Assembly: GCA_964452415.1 (NCBI GenBank)
Contig: CAYVME010000010.1
Coordinates: forward strand, 1 to 31,366
Length of the DNA: 31,366 nt
Direction of reading: 5' to 3'
Origin: UBA12068 sp964452415
GTDB taxonomy: Bacteria > Patescibacteriota > Minisyncoccia > Moranbacterales > GWC2-37-73
In this document: piece after piece, positions 6,916 through 15,348 of the stretch
How positions within the stretch are numbered: position 1 is the first letter of the stretch
Layout: every line of letters begins with the position of its first letter
Position numbers and translations under genes: made by a program
The notes under the pieces: generated by a model
Database searches by the model: none
The model's input: the letters and a program-made list of their open reading frames with translations, nothing else
Told to the model about the DNA's origin: nothing

Positions 6916-7030
6916 TTGTCCTCACAATTACCTTTCTTTCTCAGCACGCTTCGCAGTCGGGAACTATGACTGCTTGCTCGTCCTCGCTGTCGCTGTGGAT
7001 GGCCTCAAAAGAAAGTAATTGTGCTGACAA
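6916..7030. repeat. 115-bp palindromic element, copy 2
   Basis: TTGTC (6916-6920) plus CACAATTAC pair with GTAATTGTG and GACAA (7026-7030). The arms are unrelated in sequence to those of copies 1 and 3. The inner hairpin is CAGTC (6954-6958) with GACTG (6968-6972). The core keeps AGCACGCTTCGCAGT, CTAT, and CCTCAAAAGAAA but diverges between 6973 and 7000. It starts 17 bases after the nrdA stop. Confidence 0.7.
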
Positions 7031-7101
7031 GCTTTATAATGTATAAATTAAAAAACTTAATAATATAAATTTTTTAAGAAATTACTGTTTGAGAACTTTT
7101 G

Positions 7102-7168
7102 TTTTATCTGAAATTTTTTGTCTCTTGCGCGTTTTTGCGTGTGACCACGAAAAATTTCAGTCATAAAA
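7102..7168 (+). promoter_or_regulatory. Long hairpin in the nrdB leader
   Basis: TTTTAT (7102-7107) and CTGAAATTTTT (7108-7118) pair with AAAAATTTCAG (7150-7160) and ATAAAA (7163-7168), a 17-bp stem with a small bulge; an inner GCGC/GCGT stem may cap it. A TATAAT at 7035-7040 could be the nrdB -10. The open frame running through this hairpin into nrdB is therefore probably untranslated. Confidence 0.5.
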
Positions 7169-7224
7169 CAAGGGATTCGAGTTTAATTTCGCATAAAAAT
7201 TTCATATTATTGAGTTTCGCATAT

Positions 7225-8268
7225 ATGACAGAAAAAATGAAAATGAATTTGATGTTCAATCCTGAGGGCAATGATGAGATCAATGCTCGTTCGATTATCA
7301 AGGGTCAAACCACTGGGCTTTTTAATTTGAACACAATCAAATATTCTTGGGCGAAATCTTTGTATCAAGTGATGATTGGAAATTTTTGGGTTCCGGAAAA
7401 GGTTTCAGGGCTCAAAGATGATGCGCGAATGTTTCACTCTGATCTTTCACTTGAGGAGCAGCGAGCATACAAAGGGATTTTGTCGTTCTTGATTTTTCTG
7501 GATTCAATTCAGACTGTTAATCTTCCTCATCTATCTGATTTTGTCACTTCGCCAGAGGTTAATCTAATCTTGTCGATTCAGGCGTATCAAGAAGCAATTC
7601 ATTCTCAATCATATGCAACCATCATGGAATCAGTGGTTGACGCCAAAGAGCGCGACGAAATTTATTATTTTTGGAGAACTGACGATGTCTTGCTTGGGCG
7701 AAACAAATATATTGGACAGATCTACGAAGATTTTATTGCCGATCAATCCGACAAGAATTTTTTCAGAGCGGTTGTGGCCAATTTCTTGCTCGAATCAATC
7801 TATTTCTACAATGGTTTTGCATTCTTTGAGACCTTGGTCGACAAAATGAAAATGGTGGCAACGGGCAGAGTCATTGCATACATTCGTCGCGATGAACTGA
7901 CGCACATCACAATCTTTGCCAACATCATTCGAGAAATCCACAGTGAGTTTCCTGAAATTTATGATGAAGAGGTGATCAAAGAAATGATGAAAACGGCTGT
8001 CGAACAAGAAATTGAATGGAGTAATCACATTTTGGGCGACCGCATTCCTGGAATTAATGGCGAGACGACTCAAGGATACACTCATTGGCTTGCCAACAAT
8101 CGTTTGGCAATGCTCAACATTGCACCACTGTTTCCTGAAGCTGTGACAAATCCATATAAACATTTGGACAGGCTTCAAGACACAAACAGTGACAAGAGCA
8201 ATTTCTTTGAGAGTACAGTGGTGAATTATACACAATCATCGAGCATGAATGGAAGCTGGGACTTCTAG
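7225..8268 (+). CDS. nrdB: Class I ribonucleoside-diphosphate reductase, beta subunit
   Basis: The 347-residue radical-generating subunit pairs with NrdA. Metal ligands align with the E. coli set: Asp93 (LDSIQ), Glu123 and His126 (QEAIHSQSY), Glu190 (LLESIYFY), Glu224 and His227 (RRDELTHI). Tyr130, seven residues after Glu123, matches the tyrosyl-radical residue, so a Tyr-radical enzyme (class Ia/Ib type) rather than the Phe-bearing class Ic is expected. The C-terminal WDF probably docks on NrdA. I start at 7225; an in-frame ATG at 7237 is also possible, and the upstream frame to 7099 is dominated by a hairpin. There is no SD. Confidence 0.93.
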   Translation: MTEKMKMNLMFNPEGNDEINARSIIKGQTTGLFNLNTIKYSWAKSLYQVMIGNFWVPEKVSGLKDDARMFHSDLSLEEQRAYKGILSFLIFLDSIQTVNLPHLSDFVTSPEVNLILSIQAYQEAIHSQSYATIMESVVDAKERDEIYYFWRTDDVLLGRNKYIGQIYEDFIADQSDKNFFRAVVANFLLESIYFYNGFAFFETLVDKMKMVATGRVIAYIRRDELTHITIFANIIREIHSEFPEIYDEEVIKEMMKTAVEQEIEWSNHILGDRIPGINGETTQGYTHWLANNRLAMLNIAPLFPEAVTNPYKHLDRLQDTNSDKSNFFESTVVNYTQSSSMNGSWDF

Positions 8269-8341
8269 GATTTGCAATAAAACAATAATTCTTTTGTATG
8301 TATATGTGATTAATATGCAAATACAAGAGTAATTTGCAAAA

Positions 8342-8369
8342 TTGACAGGCTTTGAATTGGTGCTAGACT
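8342..8369 (+). promoter_or_regulatory. Extended -10 promoter of a candidate small RNA
   Basis: TTGACA (8342-8347), a 16-base spacer and TGC followed by TAGACT (8364-8369). The start site is expected near 8376. Confidence 0.6.
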
Positions 8370-8375
8370 TATAAA

Positions 8376-8527
8376 ACATCAAAGTTGGGCAGTGGATCAA
8401 CAAGTATTGGGGTGCTTGTCTTAAATTTTGATTGCACTAAAATGCGGGTGACTAAAAATCACAATATTCAAAAACCGATCAAAGGTAGCATAGCTTCCAG
8501 CTAAGTTTCTTTTGGTCGGTTTTTTAT
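8376..8527 (+). ncRNA. Candidate stand-alone small RNA (~150 nt)
   Basis: A promoter at 8342-8369 and a terminator at 8472-8527 bracket about 150 bases with no open frame. Inside, ACAAG (8392-8396 region) and CTTGT form a hairpin, ATCAAA near 8378 can pair with TTTGAT near 8437, and AGTG near 8391 with CACT near 8445, which would cross to form a pseudoknot; GTGA/TCAC forms a further small hairpin near 8451-8463. I could not match it to 6S, SRP, tmRNA or RNase P. The alternative is a long 5' leader of the surface-protein gene with an attenuator. Confidence 0.45.
8472..8527 (+). terminator. Terminator of the candidate small RNA
   Basis: AAACCGATCAAA (8472-8483) pairs with TTTGGTCGGTTT (8511-8522, one G-T wobble), followed by Ts. 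The loop holds a smaller TAGC/GCTA stem. Confidence 0.75.
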
Positions 8528-8544
8528 TTTCGAACGAAGTGAGA

Positions 8545-8568
8545 GAAGTGAAAGTAATCTTTCACTTC
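8545..8568. repeat. Perfect inverted repeat upstream of the surface-protein gene
   Basis: GAAGTGAAAG (8545-8554), TAAT, CTTTCACTTC (8559-8568): a perfect 10-bp hairpin with no T run. It could be an operator or a leader hairpin. The rest of 8569-8640 is AT-rich with no clear signal. Confidence 0.5.
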
Positions 8569-8640
8569 CGAGTGAGTGCTGAAAATATAGTAATCTTTAT
8601 TTTTTAATATGCATTAAATCATTCTAATAACAACAAGAGT

Positions 8641-11600
8641 ATGAAAACGATCAAAAGAATGTTTCGCGCACAAAGAAGTGAAAAAGATGTAAGACTCATC
8701 AGAAAAATTTATGCAATGGTGATATTGCCGATTTTTCTTGTGCAGATGACTTCTTTTAATTTGCTTTTTGCGCCAACCGGAGTTTTTGCTGCTGAAGAAA
8801 CAGCATTAGTTGTTGAAGAAATTTCCATTCCAAAAGAAGAGGAGCCAGCACCCAAAGAAGAAATTCCAGCACCAAAAGAAGAGACTCCTGCAAAAACCGA
8901 GGAAAAACCTATTGTTGTCGAGGCAAAGCCTGAAGAGACACCTGTTACTATTGAGATAAAACCTGAGGTTGTTGCTCCAGTTGAAACAGTTGAACCAGAG
9001 ATGGAACCTATTTCTCAGGAAGTTGTTGAAAATGAAGTTTCAAAAGTTGAAACTGAAATTCCTGCAATTACAAACGAAACACTTTTAGATCCAGTAGATA
9101 CAACAATTCCAACCGAGACAATTATTGATCCAATAGAAGCAAACATTGAGATAGAACTTCCTGAAACTAATAATCTGGAATCCGCAACCGGGAATTCAAG
9201 TTTGCAAGAAGAGTCAATAGATACAAAAATAGTCACAGAAGAAACATTAACTGAAACCCCGGTTGAAGTTTGGAGTATTGATGGCGACAAGGCTGTGACA
9301 AATGCAAGTGTTGAGCTGGGAAAAACTTACACGGCTCCGCAAAATGATCAAGTCATTGTGACTTTCACGAGCTTGCCCGAAAATCCAGGAACACTTTCAA
9401 TTGAAGAAATCACTTTGACAGATGAGCAAGTCCCAACTCTTGGCGCACTTTCAAACAAGGCATATGACATCACCTCAACCATGGAGAATGGAACTTTTGA
9501 ATATGATTTAACCTTGCCAAAACCAAAAAATCAAGAAAATATTGAAGTTAAATTTGCTGAAAATGTTGCAGAACTTGAAAATGCTGAGACAGTGCCAGCT
9601 GCAGATGTTGAAGTAAAAAGTGATGATGTTGATGTTGCACTTGATCACTTCACAATATTTTTTGTATCAGCAGGAAGTTATAATATAACAGGGTGCAGCA
9701 CTAAAAATGTTTTAAATGTTGCCGGTGCCACCTATACGCTTACTGCAAATATCCTCAATTCTGCAACTTCATCCTGTATTGAAATAGCTGCGAAAAATAT
9801 AACTCTGGATGGTGGTGGTTTTGTGTTGGAGGGAAATGGAGTAGCCACAAATGGTTTATTGCTTGGTGCTGCTAGTGGTGGAGTGACTGTAAAAAACTTA
9901 ACTGTTAGAAATTGGAATAGGGACCCACTTTACGGAGGTGGAAATATAAAACTATTCTATTCTTCAGATAATATTTTTGATGGAGTGGTTTCAGATTCCA
10001 GCGAGGGTTCAGGGTTCTACTTGGAGTATTCCAATAGAAATACAATCATAAGAAGTGAATCAAATAATGCAACACAACAGGGTATTTATTTAAAATCTTC
10101 AAGTTTTACAAGAATAGAGGATAGTATTATTGATGACAATGCTATCGGTGGCATTTCAATGTTGGGAGCCAGTGATAATGTTATTAAAAATTCCCACATA
10201 ACCGATAATGGAAGCAGTGGCTTTATTATGGACCCAGGTTCATATTTTAATACGCCCAACATGAGAAATGTAATTTATAATAACTATATAAAAAACAATA
10301 ATAATATATTTACAACTGTGCACTCTACTTCAACAATGAACACTGCGCTCATTGCGGGCACTAATATTATAGGTGGTCCTTATATCGGAGGAAATTTTTG
10401 GACAAATCCAGCAGAAACTGGTTTTTCCAACACATGCGCCGATGCGAATTCTAATGGAATTTGCGATTCTGTTTACATGCCTGTTGCTGGCAATGTGGAT
10501 AATTATCCTCTGAAGGTGTATGTTCCAATTGACACAACTGCGCCGACAGTGCCAATAAATGGTTCGCCAAATTTGGTTCATATTTCAACTAATGATTTTG
10601 ATTTTAATTGGGATGATTCAGTTGATGTCTCAACCGTGACTTATGAATATCAAAAAACAATGGATCCAACCGAAGCGGGCGAGATCCTGATCAATGATCT
10701 TTGGCATTCGGGAATCCTTTCTGAATCAATGATTCATTCTGCTGGAGACTCAGACGGAACTTGGTATTGGCAAGTTCGCGCAATTGATTCATTTGGAAAC
10801 ACAAGTGCCTGGAGTTCAATTTGGAATGTCACAATTGATACAGTTGCGCCAACAGCATCAATAACTTACAGTACAACAGCACTGACCAATGGTAATGTTG
10901 TCGCAACTCTTATTCCGAGCGAAACAATTACCGTAACAAATAACAGTGGATCACTGAGTCATACTTTCAATACCAATGGGTCATTTACTTTTGAATTCTC
11001 TGATGAAGCTGGAAACACAGGTACAGCCTTGGCAACTGTAAACAATATTGATAAAACCGCACCCGTTGTTGAAATCACTGCGCCTGCATCCGCAGCATTC
11101 CTTTCTGGGATTGTTGATATGAGAGGAACAGTGACGGATGAAAACCCGCATCATTATTATCTTGTTATTAAAGACAGTTCCAACAGTGTCGTAGCTGGTC
11201 CAGGCACAGTAAATGACGCAACCTCCTTTACGGATAAGTCTTTGTTGAGTTGGAACACCAATTTGGTGCCAAATGGTGTTTATTCGATACGCCTAGAAGC
11301 ACAAGATGCAGCCAATAATAAAGACAACACTATTTCTGTTTCTGTTGTAAGTGTTACTGTCGACAACACATCGCCGACAGTGGATCTTGTTTTTCCAACT
11401 CCAGGACCAAGCGCCACAAGCTTTCAGGCTGTCTTTAATGAGAATGTGAAAGAAGATGAAGCTGAGAATCCTGCCAATTACTTTTTGAACAACTGGCCGG
11501 GAGCTAGTGGAAGCGGTGACCTTATTGGAGACGCAACCATTTCTTATGACATGCCAACAAAAACTGCAGCCATAACTTTCACAAATCCTGCCTGGTATGT

Positions 11601-12996
11601 TTCACCTGAGCAAGAATGGGGCGTGCAAAATATTCATGACTTGGCTGGAAATCTGCAAACAACAAATCCGTATTCAGAAACCTCAACTCCAATGACGGCT
11701 CCTGTGACAGCAGATGATGTTGATGGAATTTGGCACAACACTGATGTGATTGTTAATTTGACTTGCTCCGATGTTGCTGGTAGTGGTTGCAAAACAACTT
11801 ATTATACAACTGATGGTTCTGATCCGACCACGAGTTCTGCTTCAGGAAATTCCTTAATGCTTTCAGCTGAGGGGATATATACTGTGAAATATTTTTCAGT
11901 GGACAACGCTGGCAATACTGAAGCAATCAAAACTGCAAGCAATACTGTGAAGATCGACACAACAAAACCAGTGGTCACTCGCACGGGAGATGAGTTGATA
12001 ATAATTGAATATGCTGGAACATACACTGAACAAGGAGCAACTTGGACAGACAATGTCGATGGAAGTGGCGATGCAATTGTTGGTGGCGACGCAGTCGACA
12101 CGCTTGTACTTGGAACATATGTCGTGACCTATAACTATGCTGACACTGCTGGAAATGTTGCAGATCAAGTGATTCGAACTGTGAAAATTGTTGACACGAC
12201 AATTCCATCAATAACTCTTACAGGTGAGAATCCACAAACAGTCGAAAGAACGATTGCTTATGTTGAGGCTGGCGCAACTGTGAGTGACAATCACGATGCT
12301 GGTTTGGTTGCAACAATTGATTCTTCGACTGTGGACACTTCAAACTCCGGCACATATTTCGTGACCTATGATGCAGTTGATTCAAGTGGAAATAATGCAG
12401 TTCAAGTGGTGCGAACTGTGAATGTGGTTGACACAACAGACCCAGATAGCGTGGACAATCTTGATGCCGAATATCAGCCAGAATTTGATGGTGGCAGAGT
12501 GAGACTTTCTTGGGATGTGAATGATTCAGATATTGATCAAGTTTACATTTACAGGGGAGGCAGCAAAAACTTCAATGTGAATTCATCTTCTCGCATTGCA
12601 AGAAATGACAAAGGCGACGAAACATTTTCTGACTACGATGTTGAGCTAGGCGAAAAATATTATTACAAACTTGTCTCTGTTGATGAGGCAGGAAACAGAA
12701 GCAATGTGAAAATTGTTTCAATCACTTTGCCAATTGAAGAAGGTGGCGCAGTTGTTGTGATTGATGAAGGGGTTGAAACCTTGCCAGAAGGAGCTGTGCT
12801 TGGGCAGCAGACAACAAATCCAGAGCAGGCAAATCAGGGTGTAGAGTCAAATGGAAATGATGGATCGGTTCTTGGCGATCAGACTGGACAAGCTGATCAA
12901 CAAGACGGAAGCTTTCAGATGACTTGGTATTGGTGGCTGTTGCTAATTATTCTTGGAGGAGGATCTTATCTATACTGGAGAAAAAAGAAAGCATAA
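8641..12996 (+). CDS. Giant surface protein: beta-helix (NosD-like) plus Ig-like repeats
   Basis: At 1451 residues this is the largest gene here. A signal peptide (about residues 25-51, ending GVFAAEE) is followed by a Pro/Glu/Lys/Thr-rich extended region (about 55-240) and a domain to about 335. Residues about 341-620 form a right-handed beta-helix of the NosD/carbohydrate-binding type (ITLDGGGF, NIFDGVVSDSSEGSGFYLEYSN, NVIKNSHI) ending in DANSNGICD and DNYPL, as NosD repeats do. Then come several Ig/FN3-like modules, each opening with D(T/K/N)TxP (about 631, 734, 804, 908), a chitobiase-like module (TDGSDPTTSS, about 1060), two DUF5011/HYR-like modules (about 1111, 1184) and a final FN3 module (1264). 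A VLG-containing linker leads to a C-terminal membrane helix (about 1429-1446) and RKKKA. It is probably an outward adhesin or sugar-binding stalk. There is no SD. Confidence 0.85.
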   Translation: MKTIKRMFRAQRSEKDVRLIRKIYAMVILPIFLVQMTSFNLLFAPTGVFAAEETALVVEEISIPKEEEPAPKEEIPAPKEETPAKTEEKPIVVEAKPEETPVTIEIKPEVVAPVETVEPEMEPISQEVVENEVSKVETEIPAITNETLLDPVDTTIPTETIIDPIEANIEIELPETNNLESATGNSSLQEESIDTKIVTEETLTETPVEVWSIDGDKAVTNASVELGKTYTAPQNDQVIVTFTSLPENPGTLSIEEITLTDEQVPTLGALSNKAYDITSTMENGTFEYDLTLPKPKNQENIEVKFAENVAELENAETVPAADVEVKSDDVDVALDHFTIFFVSAGSYNITGCSTKNVLNVAGATYTLTANILNSATSSCIEIAAKNITLDGGGFVLEGNGVATNGLLLGAASGGVTVKNLTVRNWNRDPLYGGGNIKLFYSSDNIFDGVVSDSSEGSGFYLEYSNRNTIIRSESNNATQQGIYLKSSSFTRIEDSIIDDNAIGGISMLGASDNVIKNSHITDNGSSGFIMDPGSYFNTPNMRNVIYNNYIKNNNNIFTTVHSTSTMNTALIAGTNIIGGPYIGGNFWTNPAETGFSNTCADANSNGICDSVYMPVAGNVDNYPLKVYVPIDTTAPTVPINGSPNLVHISTNDFDFNWDDSVDVSTVTYEYQKTMDPTEAGEILINDLWHSGILSESMIHSAGDSDGTWYWQVRAIDSFGNTSAWSSIWNVTIDTVAPTASITYSTTALTNGNVVATLIPSETITVTNNSGSLSHTFNTNGSFTFEFSDEAGNTGTALATVNNIDKTAPVVEITAPASAAFLSGIVDMRGTVTDENPHHYYLVIKDSSNSVVAGPGTVNDATSFTDKSLLSWNTNLVPNGVYSIRLEAQDAANNKDNTISVSVVSVTVDNTSPTVDLVFPTPGPSATSFQAVFNENVKEDEAENPANYFLNNWPGASGSGDLIGDATISYDMPTKTAAITFTNPAWYVSPEQEWGVQNIHDLAGNLQTTNPYSETSTPMTAPVTADDVDGIWHNTDVIVNLTCSDVAGSGCKTTYYTTDGSDPTTSSASGNSLMLSAEGIYTVKYFSVDNAGNTEAIKTASNTVKIDTTKPVVTRTGDELIIIEYAGTYTEQGATWTDNVDGSGDAIVGGDAVDTLVLGTYVVTYNYADTAGNVADQVIRTVKIVDTTIPSITLTGENPQTVERTIAYVEAGATVSDNHDAGLVATIDSSTVDTSNSGTYFVTYDAVDSSGNNAVQVVRTVNVVDTTDPDSVDNLDAEYQPEFDGGRVRLSWDVNDSDIDQVYIYRGGSKNFNVNSSSRIARNDKGDETFSDYDVELGEKYYYKLVSVDEAGNRSNVKIVSITLPIEEGGAVVVIDEGVETLPEGAVLGQQTTNPEQANQGVESNGNDGSVLGDQTGQADQQDGSFQMTWYWWLLLIILGGGSYLYWRKKKA

Positions 12997-13007
12997 ATAT
13001 TTCTGGC

Positions 13008-13036
13008 TTGACTTTTTGTTAAAAAAGGAGTATAAT
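13008..13036 (+). promoter_or_regulatory. Strong sigma70-type promoter
   Basis: TTGACT (13008-13013), an exact 17-base spacer and a perfect TATAAT (13031-13036). A terminator-grade hairpin starts 18 bases later. Confidence 0.8.
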
Positions 13037-13054
13037 TGAAGTATAGATGTCTTG

Positions 13055-13090
13055 AAAAGGGCGTTTCACTCGGGTGAAACACCCTTTTTC
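13055..13090 (+). terminator. Terminator-grade leader hairpin (possible attenuator)
   Basis: AAAAGGG and GTTTCAC (13055-13069, one internal C-A mismatch) pair with GTGAAAC and CCCTTTT (13074-13088), loop TCGG, followed by T. Given the promoter just upstream it would release a ~45-nt RNA unless read through into the CAP gene. It could also simply terminate the surface-protein gene. Confidence 0.75.
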
Positions 13091-13111
13091 TTTTCTCTCA
13101 CAAAGACAAAA

Positions 13112-13984
13112 ATGAAAACAAAATGGCTTAAAAAAGGATGTTTCTTGATTTTCGCAGTGTTGCTGGCAACAGTGCCATTTTTGCGTTTGTCAGCAAGTTT
13201 TTTTGAAAGTGGTTCAGTCGTTGAACTTATCAATAAAGACCGAGCAGAGCGTAATATTTTGCCTCTGACGATTGATCAGAAACTTTCTGAGGTGGCAAAA
13301 AAGAAAGCTCAGGACATGCTTGATAATGATTATTTTGCACACACCTCACCTTCCGGTGTCACGCCATGGCATTGGTTTGATGTTGTTGGTTATGACTATT
13401 CTTTTGCTGGTGAAAATTTGGCAATCAATTTTTCTGATCCAGCCAAACAACATCAAGCTTTGATGAACAGTGAAACTCACAAAAGAAATATTTTAAATGA
13501 AAAATATGAGGAAATTGGAGTGGCTGTTGTGAAGGGAAAAATTGATGGCAAGCAGACAATCATTACTGTTCAAGAATTTGGGACAAAAATGAAATCCATG
13601 CCAGTCCAAAAAACAGTTGCAGGTTTGAGCATGACCAAAGCGACTGCCGACGGAATCAATTCTGGGAAAGTTTCTTGGAAAAACAGGGATGTTGCAGTGA
13701 ATGCAGTTCAGAAAATTCCAGCGATGATTTCTCAAAAGATCTCGGCGATTCCACTTGCGATTTTTGCCTATGTTTCGTTTGTGATGATCTTGTTTGTTTT
13801 CTTTGCATATGAAGTGATGCACGGGCACATGCATGTTGTTTTCAGATATGTTTCCTTGAAAGGAAGAACGATTGCGATTCCTGTTGGAATTGTCAGATAT
13901 AAAAATATTTCCTTGGCAATGCTTGAAGACAGGTTTATAAATTTTGGAAGAATATATATAACTCACATGAAGATGAGACATTGA
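13112..13984 (+). CDS. CAP-domain (SCP/PR1-like, YkwD-type) membrane protein
   Basis: A 290-residue protein. A signal or anchor segment (about 9-28) precedes a CAP domain (about 35-165) with the typical VELINKDRAERN opening, YFAHTSPSG (first His), AGENLA (Glu) and NSETHKRNILN (Glu/His), so the four cavity residues are present. A second hydrophobic segment lies near 210-232, followed by a basic tail. CAP proteins of bacteria are secreted and poorly understood. I place the start at 13112, because the open frame before it is the leader hairpin; there is no SD. A 9-bp terminator follows. Confidence 0.8.
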   Translation: MKTKWLKKGCFLIFAVLLATVPFLRLSASFFESGSVVELINKDRAERNILPLTIDQKLSEVAKKKAQDMLDNDYFAHTSPSGVTPWHWFDVVGYDYSFAGENLAINFSDPAKQHQALMNSETHKRNILNEKYEEIGVAVVKGKIDGKQTIITVQEFGTKMKSMPVQKTVAGLSMTKATADGINSGKVSWKNRDVAVNAVQKIPAMISQKISAIPLAIFAYVSFVMILFVFFAYEVMHGHMHVVFRYVSLKGRTIAIPVGIVRYKNISLAMLEDRFINFGRIYITHMKMRH

Positions 13985-14016
13985 GAGTTTGGCAAAAACA
14001 TTTTTTAAGCATTTTG

Positions 14017-14049
14017 AAATATTCCTGCCCGAAGCTGGAATATTTTTTT
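14017..14049 (+). terminator. Rho-independent terminator after the CAP gene
   Basis: AAATATTCC (14017-14025) pairs perfectly with GGAATATTT (14037-14045), followed by Ts. Confidence 0.85.
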
Positions 14050-14056
14050 GTGAGTG

Positions 14057-14171
14057 TTTTTGCCTTGCTTCTTTCCTTTTTCGGCACGCTTCGCAGTTAG
14101 GAGCTATAACTGCTCGCTAAGAATTCACTGTCGTTCATTATTGCCTCGAAAGAAAAGAAGCAAAGCAAAAA
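14057..14171. repeat. 115-bp palindromic element, copy 3
   Basis: Left arm 14057-14083 (TTTTTGCCTTGCTTCTTTCC...) pairs with right arm 14147-14171. The inner hairpin is CAGTTA (14094-14099) with TAACTG (14107-14112). The core is close to copy 1 (31 identical bases, 14111-14141), but the outer arms differ. It lies beyond the terminator of the CAP gene. Confidence 0.75.
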
Positions 14172-14254
14172 AGACCGTACTTTCTTGCGGGGTTCTTGCG
14201 CTCAAGCGGGAACGGGTTTACCATTATATGTAAGGTAAAATAAGCTTAAATGGT

Positions 14255-14776
14255 ATGGCAAATGAATTTTTGGCACTGATAAGAAAACCTGCGCTTGGTG
14301 TGATCCTGCTGTTTTTTGTGGCGTTGTTCTTTTCTGACAGCGTCTTTCTTGCTGGTCAAAAAAGTTTTTCAGTAAAACCAAAAGAATGTTTCTCAAATGT
14401 TGGTATTGAGAACAGAAATGATGTCTTGAAGATTTCAGAAATAAGCGGTCCCATGATTGACGGGGAAGCTGCTTGGAGTTCGTGTGAAGAAGTTTCTGGT
14501 GTGACTGGAAATTTGCCAGTGAAGGTGTGGATTTTTCTTTTGTTTGCCTATGTGTCCTTGCTCATTTTCAATCTGGCATATGGTTTTGCAAGCACGAAGA
14601 AACCAAGATGGTTTTTTGAGGGATTGCTAACATTCAGTTTTATTTTTGGATGGTTTTATTTTGATAAATTGGGAGTTTATGTTTGGTTTCCATTAAATGT
14701 TGTTAAATTATTGGTTGTTATATATGTATGTTATTTGTATTTTTTGGAAAAAAAGAATAACAAAAAAGAGGAGTAA
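14255..14776 (+). CDS. Hypothetical membrane protein, 173 aa
   Basis: There are about four hydrophobic segments (residues 13-33, 90-110, 122-140, 143-163) and an outward loop of about 55 residues between the first two with three Cys. I do not recognise the family. No SD is present; a TAAAAT about 20 bases upstream may be its -10. It is followed after 75 bases by the FKBP gene with its own -10. Confidence 0.65.
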   Translation: MANEFLALIRKPALGVILLFFVALFFSDSVFLAGQKSFSVKPKECFSNVGIENRNDVLKISEISGPMIDGEAAWSSCEEVSGVTGNLPVKVWIFLLFAYVSLLIFNLAYGFASTKKPRWFFEGLLTFSFIFGWFYFDKLGVYVWFPLNVVKLLVVIYVCYLYFLEKKNNKKEE

Positions 14777-14800
14777 GTGGGTGGGCAAAATTTTAATATA

Positions 14801-14809
14801 TGCTACAAT
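14801..14809 (+). promoter_or_regulatory. Extended -10 promoter for the FKBP gene
   Basis: TGC followed by TACAAT (14804-14809). A poor -35 (TGGGCA, 14782-14787) is 16 bases upstream. The same TGCTACAAT core recurs at 15369-15377. Confidence 0.5.
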
Positions 14810-14850
14810 AGGGAATGTGAAATTTAATAATTTTTTAAAAATACAAAGGT

Positions 14851-15342
14851 ATGAACAATAAGATTCTGATCACTCTTTGCGTGGTGGCTGCAGTTGTTGC
14901 AGGATATGTTTTGCTGGGAGGAAAACCTGCAAGCGCGCCTGAGACAAAGAAAGCTGAAACAAAGGAAGTTGCGACCAAGAAAGAAAGTGTTAATTCAAAT
15001 AATGAAAAAAAACCTATGGAATTGGAAATCAAAACAACTCAAGAAGGAACAGGAGATCGTGTTATCAAATCGGGAGATACAATCGCCGTGCATTACACTG
15101 GAAAATTGACTGATGGCACAAAATTTGATTCTAGCGTTGATCGTGGAACTCCATTTGAATTCAAAATTGGGCAAGGAATGGTAATTGCCGGGTGGGAACA
15201 AGGTTTCATTGGCGCAAAAGTTGGCGAAAAAAGAACTCTTACAATTCCATCAGAACTTGGATATGGATCTCGTGGAGCAGGAGCTTCAATTCCACCAAAC
15301 GCAACTTTGATTTTTGATGTTGAGGTGATTTCAATCAAATAA
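14851..15342 (+). CDS. Membrane-anchored FKBP-type peptidyl-prolyl isomerase
   Basis: The 163-residue protein has an N-terminal hydrophobic anchor (4-22), a Lys/Glu-rich linker, and a complete FKBP domain (about 57-163): VHYTGKLTDGTKFDSSVDRGTPFEFKIG, then VIAGWEQGF, then LGYGSRGAG and IPPNATLIFDVEVISI. The active-site Tyr, Phe, Asp, Val-Ile and Trp positions are present. It speeds cis/trans isomerisation of prolyl bonds and here would act on exported proteins, plausibly the Pro-rich surface protein upstream (inference). Confidence 0.93.
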   Translation: MNNKILITLCVVAAVVAGYVLLGGKPASAPETKKAETKEVATKKESVNSNNEKKPMELEIKTTQEGTGDRVIKSGDTIAVHYTGKLTDGTKFDSSVDRGTPFEFKIGQGMVIAGWEQGFIGAKVGEKRTLTIPSELGYGSRGAGASIPPNATLIFDVEVISIK

Positions 15343-15348
15343 TTTCAC

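Noticed and set aside
7099..7224. N-terminal extension of NrdB
   Set aside because: It is unlike any NrdB N-terminus and is occupied by a 17-bp hairpin.
13052..13111. Upstream start of the CAP protein
   Set aside because: The segment encodes the terminator hairpin itself; the signal peptide starts properly at 13112.
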